A stretch of DNA of 64,000 nt, taken from assembly GCA_000181795.3 (NCBI GenBank), contig CM012954.1, forward strand, positions 5,198,930 to 5,262,929. Direction: 5' to 3'. The notes beneath the pieces are model-generated. The model made no database searches. It was given only the letters and a program-made list of their open reading frames with translations, and had not been told where the DNA came from. The DNA is from Trichinella spiralis (lineage: Eukaryota > Nematoda > Enoplea > Trichinellida > Trichinellidae). Both the position numbers and the translations under genes were made by a program. Positions 48,151 through 61,000 of this stretch are shown in pieces (position 1 is the stretch's first letter; each line of letters starts with the position of its first letter).

Positions 48151-48880
48151 ATGTTGCGAAGTATGTCATTTTTCATATATATATTTTTTTAAAACTTTTT
48201 TATCATTAATTCCAATTTTGTCATAGGTTTTCGTTTGGCTCTAATACAAAATCTTGTTTCTGCTGATAAGAATGAAAATTTACTTCGAATTGGTGAAAAA
48301 ATAGCTGAAGCTGCACGAAACGGTGCCAAACTTGTCGTACTTCCAGTAAGTTCACTTGCTACATACACATCCGTACAGTAATTTATTCACTTACTTTAGG
48401 AATGTTTCAATTCTCCATTTGGCAATGAATATTTTCCAATTTATGCGGAAAGTTTGCAAGATGGTCCGACGGTGAAACATTTGTCCAATTTTGCCAAGCA
48501 AAATGATATCTATATCATTGGAGGTGTGTGGAAATTGCGCTGGTTGATTTTGACATCAATGATTTATTATTTTTCGATAGTAAATTTGAATTTAAACGTT
48601 ATCGTTGCAGGTTCTATGCCAGAATCAGGGAATGGAGCAACAATTTACAATTGTTGCCCATTGTTCAATAGACAGGGCAATTTGGTGGGTAAATATCACA
48701 AGGTAGAATTGCTTTTTGTCGTTGAAATTTGACAATATTAAAATTTACACATTTGGCTATCATTCAGATGCATCTGTTTGACGTAGACATTCCTAATAAG
48801 CTACAATTTAAAGAATCCGACGTAATCACTCCTGGAAAGCAGCCGGTCATTTTTAGAACAGGTATAATACATTTGGGGAA

Positions 48881-48911
<31 letters not shown>

Positions 48912-49576
48912 AAAAATGTACTTGCTTTTAGAATTTTGCAACATTGGAATTGGAATTTGTTACGATGTTCGCTTTTTTGAATTGGCTTATATGTATAACG
49001 AAGAAGGTTTGTAGGATTCTCACAAGTATTTTGATTATATTATTGGAAAAAAATAATTGCTTCATTTTTATATTTATTTAGTGTACTAATTGAGCTGTTT
49101 TTTTCAATATTAGATTGCAAATTGTTGGTTTATCCAAGCGCATTCAGTAAAACAACTGGTCCGTTGCATTGGGAACTTTTGGCTCGAAGTCGAGCTGCGG
49201 AAAGTCAATGCTACGTCGTGATGTGTTCTCCTGCTCGAGATGAAACATGCACATATCCTGCATGGGGTTACAGTGTTGTTACTAATCCTTTGTAGGTTTT
49301 GAATCGGATTTGGGTTTGTATAAGTTCATGATGAAATGAGCGTTCTCAAATTCAGAGGTGAAATCGTCTGTATGGCAAATGAATCAGAAGAAATCATTTA
49401 CGCTGATATAAGTGAGAGAAAGAAATAATTTAAAAAAAATTTGCACTGTTTAATAGTTTGTTAATTTAGATTTGCAATTGGTTGATGACGTACGAACAAA
49501 CATGCCACTGATGAAACATCGACGATATGATATTTATCGGACCACGTTCAGCGTACCGGTAAAATATTGCGGTTGA
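48151..49576 (+). CDS. NIT2: Omega-amidase NIT2 (carbon-nitrogen hydrolase family)
   Basis: NIT2 converts alpha-ketoglutaramate and alpha-ketosuccinamate to the 2-oxo acids and ammonia. A ten-base first coding exon (48151-48160) joins the exon at 48227 to give [20 protein letters not shown]. The nitrilase triad is complete: Glu in [14 protein letters not shown], Lys in [14 protein letters not shown] and Cys in [14 protein letters not shown]. Further NIT2 features are [44 protein letters not shown] and PWGYS-like [16 protein letters not shown]. The C terminus [10 protein letters not shown] is typical. Length is about 275 residues as expected. Lacks the Fhit fusion seen in NIT1/NitFhit of invertebrates, which supports NIT2. 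A (CAG)n tract follows the stop. Confidence 0.94.
48881..48908. repeat. (ATT)n trinucleotide microsatellite
   Basis: About nine ATT units in a NIT2 intron, between the TPGKQP and EFCNIGIG exons. Confidence 0.9.
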
Positions 49577-49617
49577 AGAAAAGAAAGCAGAACTCAGAAA
49601 AGAAGCAAATAATCAGC

Positions 49618-49634
49618 AACAGCAGCAGCAGCAA
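49618..49634. repeat. (CAG)n short trinucleotide repeat
   Basis: Five or six CAG units about 40 bases after the NIT2 stop codon, in the 3' flank. Confidence 0.8.
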
Positions 49635-49993
49635 GGTTTGCATTCAAAAACTGATATTTACTATTTATTTTCATTTAACGTCGATTAAGCGCGAATTTTC
49701 TTACTTCATAGCTATATATATATATGTATATGTATGAGTGTAAAATGGTAGTTCAGTTTGTTTGAACTACAATTTCATTCATATTATATTATTGCAGGCT
49801 GATTATTAATTTATGAGCATACTCTTTCAGAGCAAAAATTTAAATTGATAAAAACAGTGTTCGCAATCTAAAAAGTTTTGTGAAAATACGGGATATTTTG
49901 CTGCAAGTTATTTGCAACGTCGACGTACTATATAATATTTGGTAAGGAAGTTTAATGAGGCTAGTAGTAATTTGTAGAAACACAGACTGCTGT

Positions 49994-50780
49994 TCATGGT
50001 TCGTTGTCATTTTGAGAGATAAAATACAGTCCAGCTACTGGTTGTCCTAGAGTTAATAAGTTTAAAATTATCAACTTAGAAACACAACAAATTCCGTGTA
50101 ACAAACCTAGCTGATGCTTTTCTTGAAATTGTTTCACTTTGAATTTGGCTCGCTGTGTCGGAGCTGGCTGTGATATACGTCTTCCTGCATGTTCGTACAG
50201 CAAGATGGCATAGCGATGTTGGCCTACGATTAGAAAAGTGTGATTGATAGCAACATCTTACATACATAATATGCACTCTTTTTTTGGTTTTATTTACCTG
50301 TTCGTGGTTGTGGAGCTGGACTGCCGTATGCCATTAGAACCTGACCGCCCATGATTCCATCAATAAGATTGCTAGCCGGAATGTTGACAACCAACCAGTG
50401 TAACCATTCGGCCACAGATGGATTCTTGCGGCTCAGATTGTCCGGATCTGTGAAATTTATTTCTTTTTTTGTACATCGGATGACACGAGTATGAACTACT
50501 ACCACGTTACCACAAATGGCGGTTTACTTACCGACCATAACCAACGTGAATGTGGATTCTGGATCAGCATCATAAGTGATTCTGGGTGCAAACCGAAGTA
50601 CACGTGGACTGAGCTTATCCCCAGGTTCAACAATTGTTCCTTCATAATTGACCTGAACATTTACTTTTTTTTGAATATAATATTGGTTGAGCGACACAGT
50701 TCACTTACAGTTAGTTTGTTTTTTGGTGCATCTGGAAATGGCGCTGGTACTAGTTCAGCTTCAGTAAATTTGGCTTCCAT
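49994..50780 (-). CDS. PEBP1: Phosphatidylethanolamine-binding protein (PEBP/RKIP family)
   Basis: Small cytosolic ligand-binding protein; mammalian PEBP1 (RKIP) restrains RAF-MEK signalling. Five exons give about 180 residues, the usual length. The start MEAKFTEAELVPAPFPDAP leads into KLTVNYEGTIVEPGDKLSP. The ligand-pocket motifs are present: VMVDPDNLSRKNPSVAEWLH, WLVVNIP, then AYGSPAPQPRTGQHRYAILL and YEH. The C terminus LGQPVAGLYFISQND corresponds to LGAPVAGTCYQAEWDD. The start at 50780 is the first in-frame ATG and gives a family-typical N terminus. There is no signal peptide, unlike some nematode PEBPs of the Ov-16 type. It is convergent with NIT2, 418 bases apart. Confidence 0.94.
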
Positions 50781-51946
50781 GATGAATAATAGTTTTATGA
50801 TAATTTATTTATTGCTGTTGAAAGCAAAAATCAGAGAAAGAATACGAAACTCGCGGAACAATAAACGATGTCAATGGAAGTATTAATATACACGAAGCAG
50901 AAGAATAAAGTTACTTGTTTCAACACGCCAATGGTGCGATCGATGTGATGCACGTCGGCTTGTTGTGCTTGTCGATTGGAACGAATAATAACGAGCGGAG
51001 CGGAATTTTAACTATAAGAAGAGACACAAGTAACAGCAGCTGTTGGCAACAACGTGGTGAAGGGGAAGGCTTGGGGGCTGTTCCAGGCATATTGTGCTGT
51101 TTCTGTTCAGCTTACGAAGGTTGTTGCTTGTTTGCGTCATCCACGTTGGCTTGCTTAATATAATATAATATAATATAGCTGGCTTTTGTTGCTGAGTCAC
51201 ACATACACACACAATGTGCTTTTGACAGCTTCGAAATATTTTTAACAACTGGAAACTTAGTCGTCAAAATGACTCTCTCACGCAACATGCTTACTCTACG
51301 TGCTACTAGCTTAACAATCACAGTATTAGCAATAAATTGTAGTAATGCTTTCTGGCAAAGCAAACAAATTTTTTATTTTTTCACAAAGCTAAGTCAGCTA
51401 ACAAAGATATTTCGAGCTGGGTAATTTAAGAAACGTGATTATTTGTTTGAAAGAGGAGGGTTAAACTTTACTAGTTAGCTTTGGACTGAAAAAAAAGAAG
51501 ATTTTAAATAGTAACATTTTCTGATGTGTTTATACACGTTTAAAGTTTTCTTCTTCTTTTTTTCAACTGAGATTAATGGTAAAGAGAATGTTTCTGCTTT
51601 TATATTTTCCATTGAAAATGCTAAAACATTTTTTCTCATAATTGTTGATTAATGGGCGCAGTATGAAACACATTAAATAGCGTTCTTTCGGTGTGTTCAA
51701 AGTTTGCATTTTATTATTATTGTTGTTGTTATTTTTAGCTTCTTCACCACTTTAGCAGTAAACAAATTTCACAGTAAACAAAGGATTATTTTCTATTTAA
51801 TTTTCACTGATGAATCCACTTGAAGATAAATCAGAAAAAGCTTCAATATTTTCCACAACAACTTGTGACATTGAATTGTATAATTTATATTATTTATCCA
51901 TGAAAAGAAAATAACAAAGTGGATATTTTTGTTTGTTTTTTTTATT
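50781..51946. other. Intergenic region upstream of PEBP
   Basis: The first 400 bases are somewhat GC-richer and may be the 5' leader of PEBP; no protein similarity was recognised on either strand. A short TATAA repeat lies near 51157-51178. Confidence 0.5.
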
Positions 51947-52897
51947 TTAACGCTTTTTCTGATAATTAGGTTCGAATTCTTTCTTCCAGTTTGGATTATG
52001 CAATTTCAGCATATCGTTCTTATCGAAATGGACACTATCTGAAATGACGTTGATAATGTAAGTAAAATTTGAATAGATATTATTCATTTTATTCATATTG
52101 ATATTTCATTTTTGCACTTGCCTACTGCTTGCCAGCAACGGTTGAATTTGCACGTTAGCATTCGACCGCACTGACTATTGTCCAAGCAGAATCCTCCGAC
52201 CGGTAAGGCCACTTTGCATCTTCCTTTGACGCAAAGTTGCTGACCCTCACAATCTGCATGCGAAAGACATCCACTGCGAGGAAGTACTACAAATGTGGAA
52301 AAGCAAAGTAAAAAAAATTATATTTTTGATATTTTTGCCTCCTATTTTCTCATACAAACCTGATGATTCGAGACAAACCCCGAAACGGCATACTTGATGC
52401 GCATAACAGTATTCTTGACCTTCGCAAGTGATATCAGTTGGTATTGCCGCAGTGCATTTACCATCCATGCATAGCGACAAGCCGATACAGTTGTCGTGTT
52501 GTCTGCAGTCTGAATATTGCAATTTTTATTTAAAAAATATTAATTTTCACGGCATATTTATTTGGAAAAATGTCAAAAATCAAACCAGTTGTAAATTTTA
52601 TCTTATTAATTTTATAAATTTATTCTCCAAGTAGTTGTAATGAATAATTATTGTTCACCGAGTGATCATTTACTGGAACTGGTATGATTAATGATAATCG
52701 GTTGATTAATGGTATTACGTAATTGGAAGAAAATGATATTTTGTCTGCAAGAAAATACATTTTTTTTTTCAATTTAATTTTGATTTAAGTAAAAGATAAT
52801 TTTAAAAATAAAACTTGCTTTCCAATGCTGCAAAGACAACGTAAGGCAAAATGGTGGTGGTGGTGCATAGAAAAGAAATTATTCCGTAAAGCAGCAT
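51947..52897 (-). CDS. Small secreted cysteine-rich protein (EB/Dickkopf-like cysteine spacing)
   Basis: Five exons give about 190 residues. The start at 52897 yields a signal peptide (MLLYGIISFLCTTTTILPYV). Two related Cys-rich repeats follow: one from CRQHDNCIGLSLCMDGKC to CRFGVC, and one from CLSHADCEGQQLCVKGRC to CKFNRCW. The spacing C-x5-DxC-x5-LC-x3-xC resembles EB modules and the Dickkopf N-terminal Cys region, but I cannot assign a family. The tail is short and basic (EFEPNYQKKR). The last intron has a GC donor (AG then GCAAGT, near 52126) in place of GT; using it is the only way I found to keep the frame open. The second exon (about 52755-52690) is the least certain. It lies alone between PEBP and the SMYD gene. 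Confidence 0.65.
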
Positions 52898-53963
52898 CTG
52901 GCTTTTTTGCCTGTTTGCTTGCTTGCTTGCTTGCGCCGCTGCTGTTGCTGTTAGCTTGCGTGCATCTGGGTTGATCATTTGGTTGAAATCAAATTACACA
53001 ATTTAAGAAACAGGTCATCAGTTGGGGTCGGTAAAAGTCGAGTCAGATTGCTATCAGCATTTTCCAATAAGTTCCGCTAGAAGGATTCTGCTTTTCAATT
53101 TTGTCCTACGTAAATTTAGGCTGATTGTCATTCTTCTTCTTCTTATTATTTATTATTCATAATTATCGTCATTGTCATATTTTCAATTTTTTTCAATCAC
53201 GTAAATTTTCAAAAAAAAAAACAATTTGTTTCCCTTTACCATCATCGTGCACTAGTGAAGTTGTACAGTGATATAAGTGTAGTTTGATTCGACCATTTTG
53301 TTTTGACTGTTTTAAGCTGTTGAACAGAAAAATGCTTGCCAAAAAGCCAACTAGCAGCAATCATGCAAAATTATTGCAGCAAATAGAACGTGCAAATGTG
53401 TGTCATAAACACTATATATATTTTGCCGATGGCCTGTTGTTGTGATATAAGTGTGCTGTCATATTTTTGCTTTGTTGACGTGTTGGAATATTTTTGCGGC
53501 TAATAAATTTCCTTGTGTAACTGACGTTTGTAAAATTATGAAATTTTAAAAATTTAGTAAACATAAAAGAGGCACATAAATCGGTGAAAAACAAATCATT
53601 TTTGCACTTATTAATTTTTCTTCTTCATCATAACTTTGACATTTATGAACTATTGTTTTCATGTTTACTATTAATTTTTTTTCTTTTGCATACGGAAATG
53701 TAACACAGGCATACACATTCATTTCAGCTTAACAATATTAGAGTTAGCATATCAGCTATTGGCGAAATTTTCTGAACATTGTTTCTGTTAAATTGTGTCA
53801 ATATATTGCTATTGTTCAGTTTGAATTTGCATAAGTTTACGCATTATTTGTTCAACAAATGTTACGCAAATTAATAACAAACATTAATATTGAATAACTT
53901 TATTCAAATTGTTCATCCGCTTCTTCATATATATATATATTTTGTAAAGCGCGAAATTTCATT
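52898..53963. other. Intergenic region between cysteine-rich gene and SMYD gene
   Basis: No exon recognised. A short CTTG repeat (near 52916-52935) followed by CTG-rich sequence lies just upstream of the cysteine-rich gene; an AT tract occurs near 53928-53940. Confidence 0.5.
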
Positions 53964-55824
53964 TCACAAGCGTCTCAGTAGAGCTTCCAAATTCACCGGC
54001 TTTGAATAGGTAAAATTCATCAATTTGAACAATTCTTCGTTAGTTTTCTTCGACCCATTTTCCAAAAATGTCCACAAGGCTAACGTTTGCAGATAATAAG
54101 GATGGTCGAGACCGAAGCAGATTTCAAATATCCGCATCGCTTCGTGAGCGTACGGTATCGACTCGGCTCGACGATTCTGCGTGATCAATGTGCGAACGAT
54201 GTGCAACAGTTGGAAGCCGACGTGACGATCTGCGGCCGGAAGGCATCTGAAGAATTAAAAAGTGGATTTTTTTTCTTCTGCATGCGAAAGTGAATTATTA
54301 TTAATTTTTACCTTCTGTAATTGGTGTAAACGCTTTTTTGCAACTCGAGATTGTTGGCGAAAGAGTCGACCCCTTCTGTCAGTTGCAAATAAGCAGTCAA
54401 CAGACGGCAGAAATAAATATTCTCCTTGTGCAGTAGACGTTCTGCCGTGTTGAGATAGATTTTCAAACGACGTACTTCTTCGGCCGATTTTACATTTCCA
54501 AAATGTTGAGGCAAGGCCAGCATGAAACACTGAGCCTCGATTATCACATTTTCCGGTATTTTCGACCCGCATCCACGACACTGGACATTCTTGGTGTTGG
54601 TCTGATCTTCGGTTATGCATACGGGTTCTGAACAGTCGACGTTCACACAACGTATGCTGGTCAGTCGATCGTCAGACGGATCTCGGCATCGTTCACATTC
54701 GCACCAAAAATACCACTTCGACTGCAATTCTTTGCGTCGTTGGTAACGTGACCGGCCGACGTCAACGTAAGCAATGAAACACTGACTTGGATCCGCTGTG
54801 TCGATACCGTTGACCAGAGGTCGAAGTACTGCCCTGAAGCCGTTGAACACCATTGCTGTATTTGGCCGGCAGCTGTGGTCATACTTGGATATACCTGAAC
54901 AATTGATTATCAGTTGGCTACTTTCTGACTACTCATTCTACTCAACATCTGTACATGCAATCTGTTATATTTGCCTTTGTCATACAATAATAATAATAAT
55001 AATATTTTATCCATTTTTAAATAAAGAGAAGAATGAATAAAGGCAAATTTTTTTCCTTTTTGAAATGCATGTCGTACAATCTCGTCTATTGCTGTAGTAG
55101 CAGTTATATCTATCTACTATACAATTTTGTCCTGAAGCATGCTTTTTTCACACCCAACAGCTTTATGTAAATTATCTGATTTAGCAATTCGTTTGCTCGC
55201 TCGTTGCTGCTGTAGGGATTTTGTCGAATTTTTGAAATCACTGAAAAATTTTCACTCACCCAAATCAAGCGCCATGCCAACTTCGATGCCCGTGTTCGAA
55301 TGGATACTGTGGCTGTTGATCCAAGAGCGGCAGAAGATGAGAAAGAATTTTTCCCGTTTCGGAATTGCACTGGCGAGAAATTTCTGCGCTTTGTCGTATA
55401 TCAATTCGAAATGCTTCATCTTTTCCTTGTCCTGACGAATTTCTTCCTCGTGCGACATCAGCTCGTCGAAGCGTCGTTCGGCTTGCCACTTTTTCAAGTC
55501 GCCGTTGGCTTCGATGAACCGAAGCCGGTCGCATATTCTGCCAAGAAATAGAACCTCGGTGACCGGCAGGTTGGGAAATACCAACTGCAAGCGGGCACAT
55601 TCGAGTTTGTGGTGCTCTTTCCAGCTGGCCCGTTGGCAAGCTCGATTGCAATAACGATACCAGTGGCAGCCGCCGCAGATTTGCAGTCGTTTGCACGTTT
55701 TGCCGTTGGGACGTTGGAAGCAATAACCGCATACATTTTCCACTTGTTGATTCAGTACAACACTGGCGAACGGTTTGTCGAAAATGGTCACTTTTCCCAT
55801 CGGTCCGACCCCGTCCAACGCCAT
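53964..55824 (-). CDS. SET and MYND domain protein (SMYD family, lysine methyltransferase)
   Basis: SMYD proteins methylate histone and non-histone lysines. Three exons, about 55824-55259, 54894-54310 and 54249-53964. The MYND zinc finger begins CGYCFQRPNGKTCKRLQICG and continues CHWYRYCNRACQRASWKEHH with its final Cys in KLEC. The SET core follows: NTGIEVGMALDLG, then ISKYDHSCRPNTAMVFNGFR containing the DHSCRPN pseudoknot motif, and AYVDVG. The post-SET zinc cluster is WYFWCECERCRDPSDDR. A helical C-terminal domain ends ALLRRL, as in SMYD1-3. The N terminus (MALDGVGPMGKVTIFD) is short: the usual first SET strand before GxG seems trimmed, or an upstream exon was missed. It is nearest SMYD3 by general appearance, but subfamily is not settled. 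Confidence 0.85.
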
Positions 55825-58094
55825 ACTGACCAGCCGGACCAACAATTATTATACAACTGTGATTGACTTGGTTTTGGAAAGCAACTATGAACAAATTGCA
55901 GCCGACAACCGCCGGCCAGACAGACGACTGCTGAACAAATAGCTAATTTTTGATCAAGCTGACCGACTGGATTGATTCAGCAGCTGCTTGCAAAGCGCAA
56001 CTAGCAGACTGACTGATAGAGAACGTCAGAAGCATCTTTGATGATATAGCATTGCTGGGCAAAGCGGCTGGCCGGTTTATCATTTGCGCAGCTAATAATG
56101 CATTCTTTTCGACGAAACTTTATTTATTAACGTTTGCTGAGAACAATTTCAACCAGCTTTTCACTCACTGATACACCACCTATACATACATACCTACATA
56201 TGCATATGAAAGTAAGCATGTAAACAAACATTCTACTTTTCACCTTTTCCATTCGACTGATGAATAACAACATTTGTCTGTTCATTTAGCACACCGTCAA
56301 AATTATGAAATTAATATTATTATTTCATCCTATTTTCCATTAATCAGTATATAACTTTTATCAAATTATATATAATGTTCTCTATATAGTATAGAGTATA
56401 CTAAAGTATAGGGATCTTCAACAAGAACTCAAACTGAAAATTCAATTCATCTATCCACTGATAAATGTTGTGCTGTTGTTACTACATACCTAGACAGATT
56501 AATTTGACGACTTTTAGCTGTAAAACCATTTTGACTGAATCATCCTTGTCAATTGTAGTCGATATCAAAAATTCCATTTACAATTTATTTACATGAATCT
56601 GGGAAAATTATTGTTATGAAATTTATTTCATTTGTAGTTTAAAATTTTTACGAAAGAACCCGATTCAAATATCTAACTGTCTATTTATCTATTTTTCCAT
56701 CTATATAAACATCATAACAAAAATTCTTCTATTCTTTGAAATAGGCAAAAACTGAAATTCTCAATGACGCACATTAACCGCATTTCAAAATAATTGTTAA
56801 AAAATATTTTCATAAAAAAACTTTATAAAAAATAGCAAAAAAACTTATTTTAAAATATCACTTTTGCAGTAATGCAGATGAATTAAAGTATGAAAAATAT
56901 GATCAGTAAATAATATATATTATTTTTTTAATTAATAAATCGTATTTTTATTTCACTGAACAACTGATCAACTTATTTTAACTTAATTATGTTAAATATG
57001 AAAGATCGTATAATAATTTACAGGTTAAATCTTTCGAGTCATTTCTTACTGTAGCTTTTACAGTAATCGTGGTTACCTCTTTTCTTGTCATTTGTGTTGA
57101 AGAAGCTCTGGTGGAAGCTTGTCGACTCCAATATTTGAATATTATTTACAAGGTATGATATGACTTTAAATTGTGTTAATTTTTTGAAATAGAATTCAAA
57201 TGTTATGAACTCTGACCGTATTTTAATAGTACTGTAATTGGTTGCTATTGATTTTCATTATTATTTAAGTTTTGTTCAGATGCTTTTGTTCTAGATTGTT
57301 GTTAACGCTAGGTGGTTTTAATTGAGGCATCTGAAAAAGTGGCATATGGGAGATTTGAACGTTTCTTTTTTGATTGACTGTCTTCTACGTCATTTTGGGT
57401 AGGAGAAATTGTGCATTCTCTAGAAAATTAGAAATTTTAAATTGAAAAATATTTTAATTTTTGTCATTTTGCTAAGTACATATATATTACGTTCATTGAT
57501 TGTTGAGTAATGACGACTAGTGTGTAAAATGGAGGATTTCTATTTATGCATTTTAAACTGCGGCAGAATTTGGTTTTGCTGTATTAGCATCATTTAAAAT
57601 TAAGAATAGGAAAAGCTTTTTTGATAACATATCACTTGTTCCATGTATAATTATGCCATTTTGTTTCTTTTTTCGTGGCTTTGAACAGATTATCACAATA
57701 ACTAGCGTTGACTTTTTACTTTGTGTTATGTATACGTTTACTGTATTTGAGGGGATTCTATTGCCATCAGGAAAACTTTTTCAGATGTCATAATTTGATA
57801 TTTTTCATCTTCTGATAAAGTAATTAAAATTTGAGTTTATGCATATGGTAATGTGTTTTTTATAAAATGTTAACATTTTAATTTAAGTTAGTAATAAATT
57901 TTACGAACAGTTTTATTAAAGTACGGTATGAAAACTATTATTAAGTTCAGTTGATTATATTTTCTCTAGATGATAAATAAATATGATTTTATTTTATTCT
58001 ATTCGTGTGATTGTTTTACAATTTTTGTATATTTGAAAACTCTCACACAACATTTTTGACTAGTTAACATTGTTCATAATGTTCATTTGTTATT
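55825..58094. other. Divergent intergenic region, SMYD / GCP2
   Basis: No firm exon. A short open segment at about 57090-57152 ends at a GT donor and could be a 5' exon of GCP2 or of an unknown gene, but its phase does not fit the next GCP2 exon. Confidence 0.45.
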
Positions 58095-61000
58095 ATGTTG
58101 AACGTTTTAAGGTTAAACAGCGAACAAGAACCTGGACGTTCGTTTGCATCTAGATTACTGGAAAATTTCCCGGTCGCATCGAACTTGTATCTTCGACAAT
58201 TAAAGGTGATTGAAATAAATTTTTGTTTATTGTAATTATGGTATGGGCTTTAATGTTGAGTTGTATTTTTTTGAGTTGTGCTTTTAAAGTTTAAAGCTTT
58301 TAAGGTTATAAAGCATTATTTTAGTTTCTAACAGTTCAGTTGATTACTTTTGTCAACGTTGACGACAAAGTAGCATTTGCTGAAGCTTATAAAACTTTAA
58401 AATCGTACAGGTGAGTTATTTTTATTTTAATTTCATTTTCGTTTAATATAATATAATTTTTAATCAGTAGCCCGGATCTTTTATCATCGTGCTTTGTCTT
58501 TTTGAATAAGGTATTTTTTCAATTTCATATTTATTCAATATTTTTATTCAACAATTGGCTGTCGGTTCTAGCTGTTTCATTGCCACAGCACGTTGCAAAA
58601 GCAATTGCAAGTTGCAAGTTCTTCATCGAGTGGAAGCAATTTATCACCAATTGTAGCTACCCCAAGTTTGTTGTTGAATATAATTGTTTGATGAGGAAGG
58701 TTTTCAGAAAAAAAGACAAACCTTTCAATTTAGATTATCGTTTATTCCGGTCTACCATGGATCATCCGCCGACTGATATTATAAAAGTGATTTGTGAATT
58801 GATGTTCCGAATTGGAAAAAAAAGTATTGCATTTGTTGTTGCTTTCAGATGGACACTTTTGAATACGACACTCCTGCTGATCAAGATGCACAACTGGTCC
58901 AGGATATGTTGTACTGCATGCAAGGAAGCGACGGCGAGACGGTCAGTTATTCCATTTGTACCAGTCCTGTGAACCACTGCGAGTTGCATATTGCACCGTT
59001 TTACGGTGCGGTTCTTCGGGAACAAGCGAAACGTTTTGCCCCTCTTTTGTACGATTCTCACCAGCTGAGAACGATGTCACCTGTTACTATCGACAAGGGC
59101 AATATTTATCGGGCATTTGTTGAAGCGGTCGAAGAGATGCTCATGCGCCACATGAGGCACATTATCGAATGGAGACGGCTTGCCGCTGCCGGCGAACTGA
59201 CCCTCAGCACGTTGTGGAGTTACGTGCAGCCGACTCTGAAGGTGTTCAGAACTGTTCAAGAAATTCGTGTAGAAATCGAAAATGTGAGATACAACACCAA
59301 CATTGGATTAATTAATTATTAGCTAATATTTTTCATTTTGAAACAAATAATCATTTCAGTTGAACATTCGTGGCGGTGCTATTCTATCACTGATCTACAA
59401 TAAAGTGAAAATGCACGACGGCAATCTTGCAATGCTAGACATGCTGTTGTCACTTTTATCCAAAGTGGCAAAGCCGTATTTTCGAATGCTGAACCAATGG
59501 TTCAGAACCGGCACGTTTGCTGATCCTTACAACGAAGTCAATTTTTGCTCAATTTGTTTTTTCTATACTTTTATATAATAGTGTAATTTTTGCAATTGTT
59601 TTCTTTTTCAGTTCATGATACGTTTGGGAAGTCAGTCGCGTTATCTCATCGACAGGGATCGTTTCAAACCAAAGTAAACTAAGCGGGCTTTTTCTTTTCA
59701 CTTTTAACGCTTAATATGTTCCACTTGACGTTGCTCATTGTACGTGTGTGTGTGTGTGTGTGTGTGTTTGTTTTGTAGCCTTATAAAAGACATATTCTTG
59801 ATTTCGAAAATGATTCCGCAATTTTTGTCTCCAATTGCAGAGAAGATTTTGAACGCTGGCAAATTTTTGATCATTCTCCGTTCCTCTGGTATATAATTAT
59901 GAATTATTATGAAGCATGGCTTTGTGTTGTTCTTAGTTGGAAGTTTTGTAGAAAATTTCAAACCCACCCAAGAATTGCCGTGCTTGGAATTTTCCATGGA
60001 CAGCAGCAAATACGTGAGACAAGTGGAAACGTTGTGGTTGAACACCAGCCGACAGACTGTGAAATATTTAATCGAAGAGGGAAAATTGCTCGATCGTTGC
60101 ATGCTGTTGAGGCATTTGTTTTTCCTGTCACGCGGCGATTGGTTGTTGGACTTTGTTGACGTCGCCGGCGCAGATTTGGCTTTGGATTTGGAAGGTAGGC
60201 CGTTTATTTGTTGGCTTGGATTTAAATTTATCCGTTGGCTTTTGGTTTTTTTTCAGAAATTGAACCAGATCGATTGGAAAGTCTGTTCTATTTCGCCTTG
60301 CGTGGAAGCACTACTGGATATTTGTTGACCGATGAGGATAATAAGTTTGTTTGTTTTTCTTGCATTTTATTAACGAAAGTCATTTTATCATTTGCTATTT
60401 TTTTACTCTTTCCATTTAGAATATCCATAAAATTCAGAAGTATGGAACAATGTCTCAGTGCAATGAAAGAATGCACTTCGGGTAAGTTGTGGAATTTTGG
60501 AAATTTTATTCATTTATTTCATCCATCTCAGTGGTAATGTGTGATCATATTGGATTTTGCAGCATTCAGCATACAATCACTTGACGAGGACGATGTGAAA
60601 GCTTACGAAGCGTTGGTGATTCAATACGAACCGGAATGGCCAATTTCTTTAGTTTTTACACCGCTTGTAATTGCAAAATGCGAGATGTTGTTCCACTGGT
60701 TGATGATTTGCAAATTGGTCGAAAGTCAATTAACGAAGTGCATAACGAATAATGAATTTATTCTTCTATAGTTTGACGACGACAATATTTTTATATTTTA
60801 TTTCATTATTGTTTTTTTATATCCATTTTGCAGATGCTTCGTCTACAGATTGGATGAACGTTGCGGACGACCGTTGTTCAGGAAAATGTTGTACTTTGTG
60901 CGCAGTTTGATGTCGTTGATGGTGTCGGCAGTGGTTCATCCACTTTGGCATGAATTTTTGGACGCCGTCCGTGGTGGTCAGTTGACGTTTGAAAATCTGT

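Noticed and set aside
51164-51178. TATAATATAATATAATATA as a promoter element
   Set aside because: It is a simple pentanucleotide repeat; no coding gene starts at a suitable distance.
55252-55894. Second long minus-strand frame overlapping the SMYD first exon
   Set aside because: A shifted shadow of the MYND/SET exon without any zinc-binding pattern.
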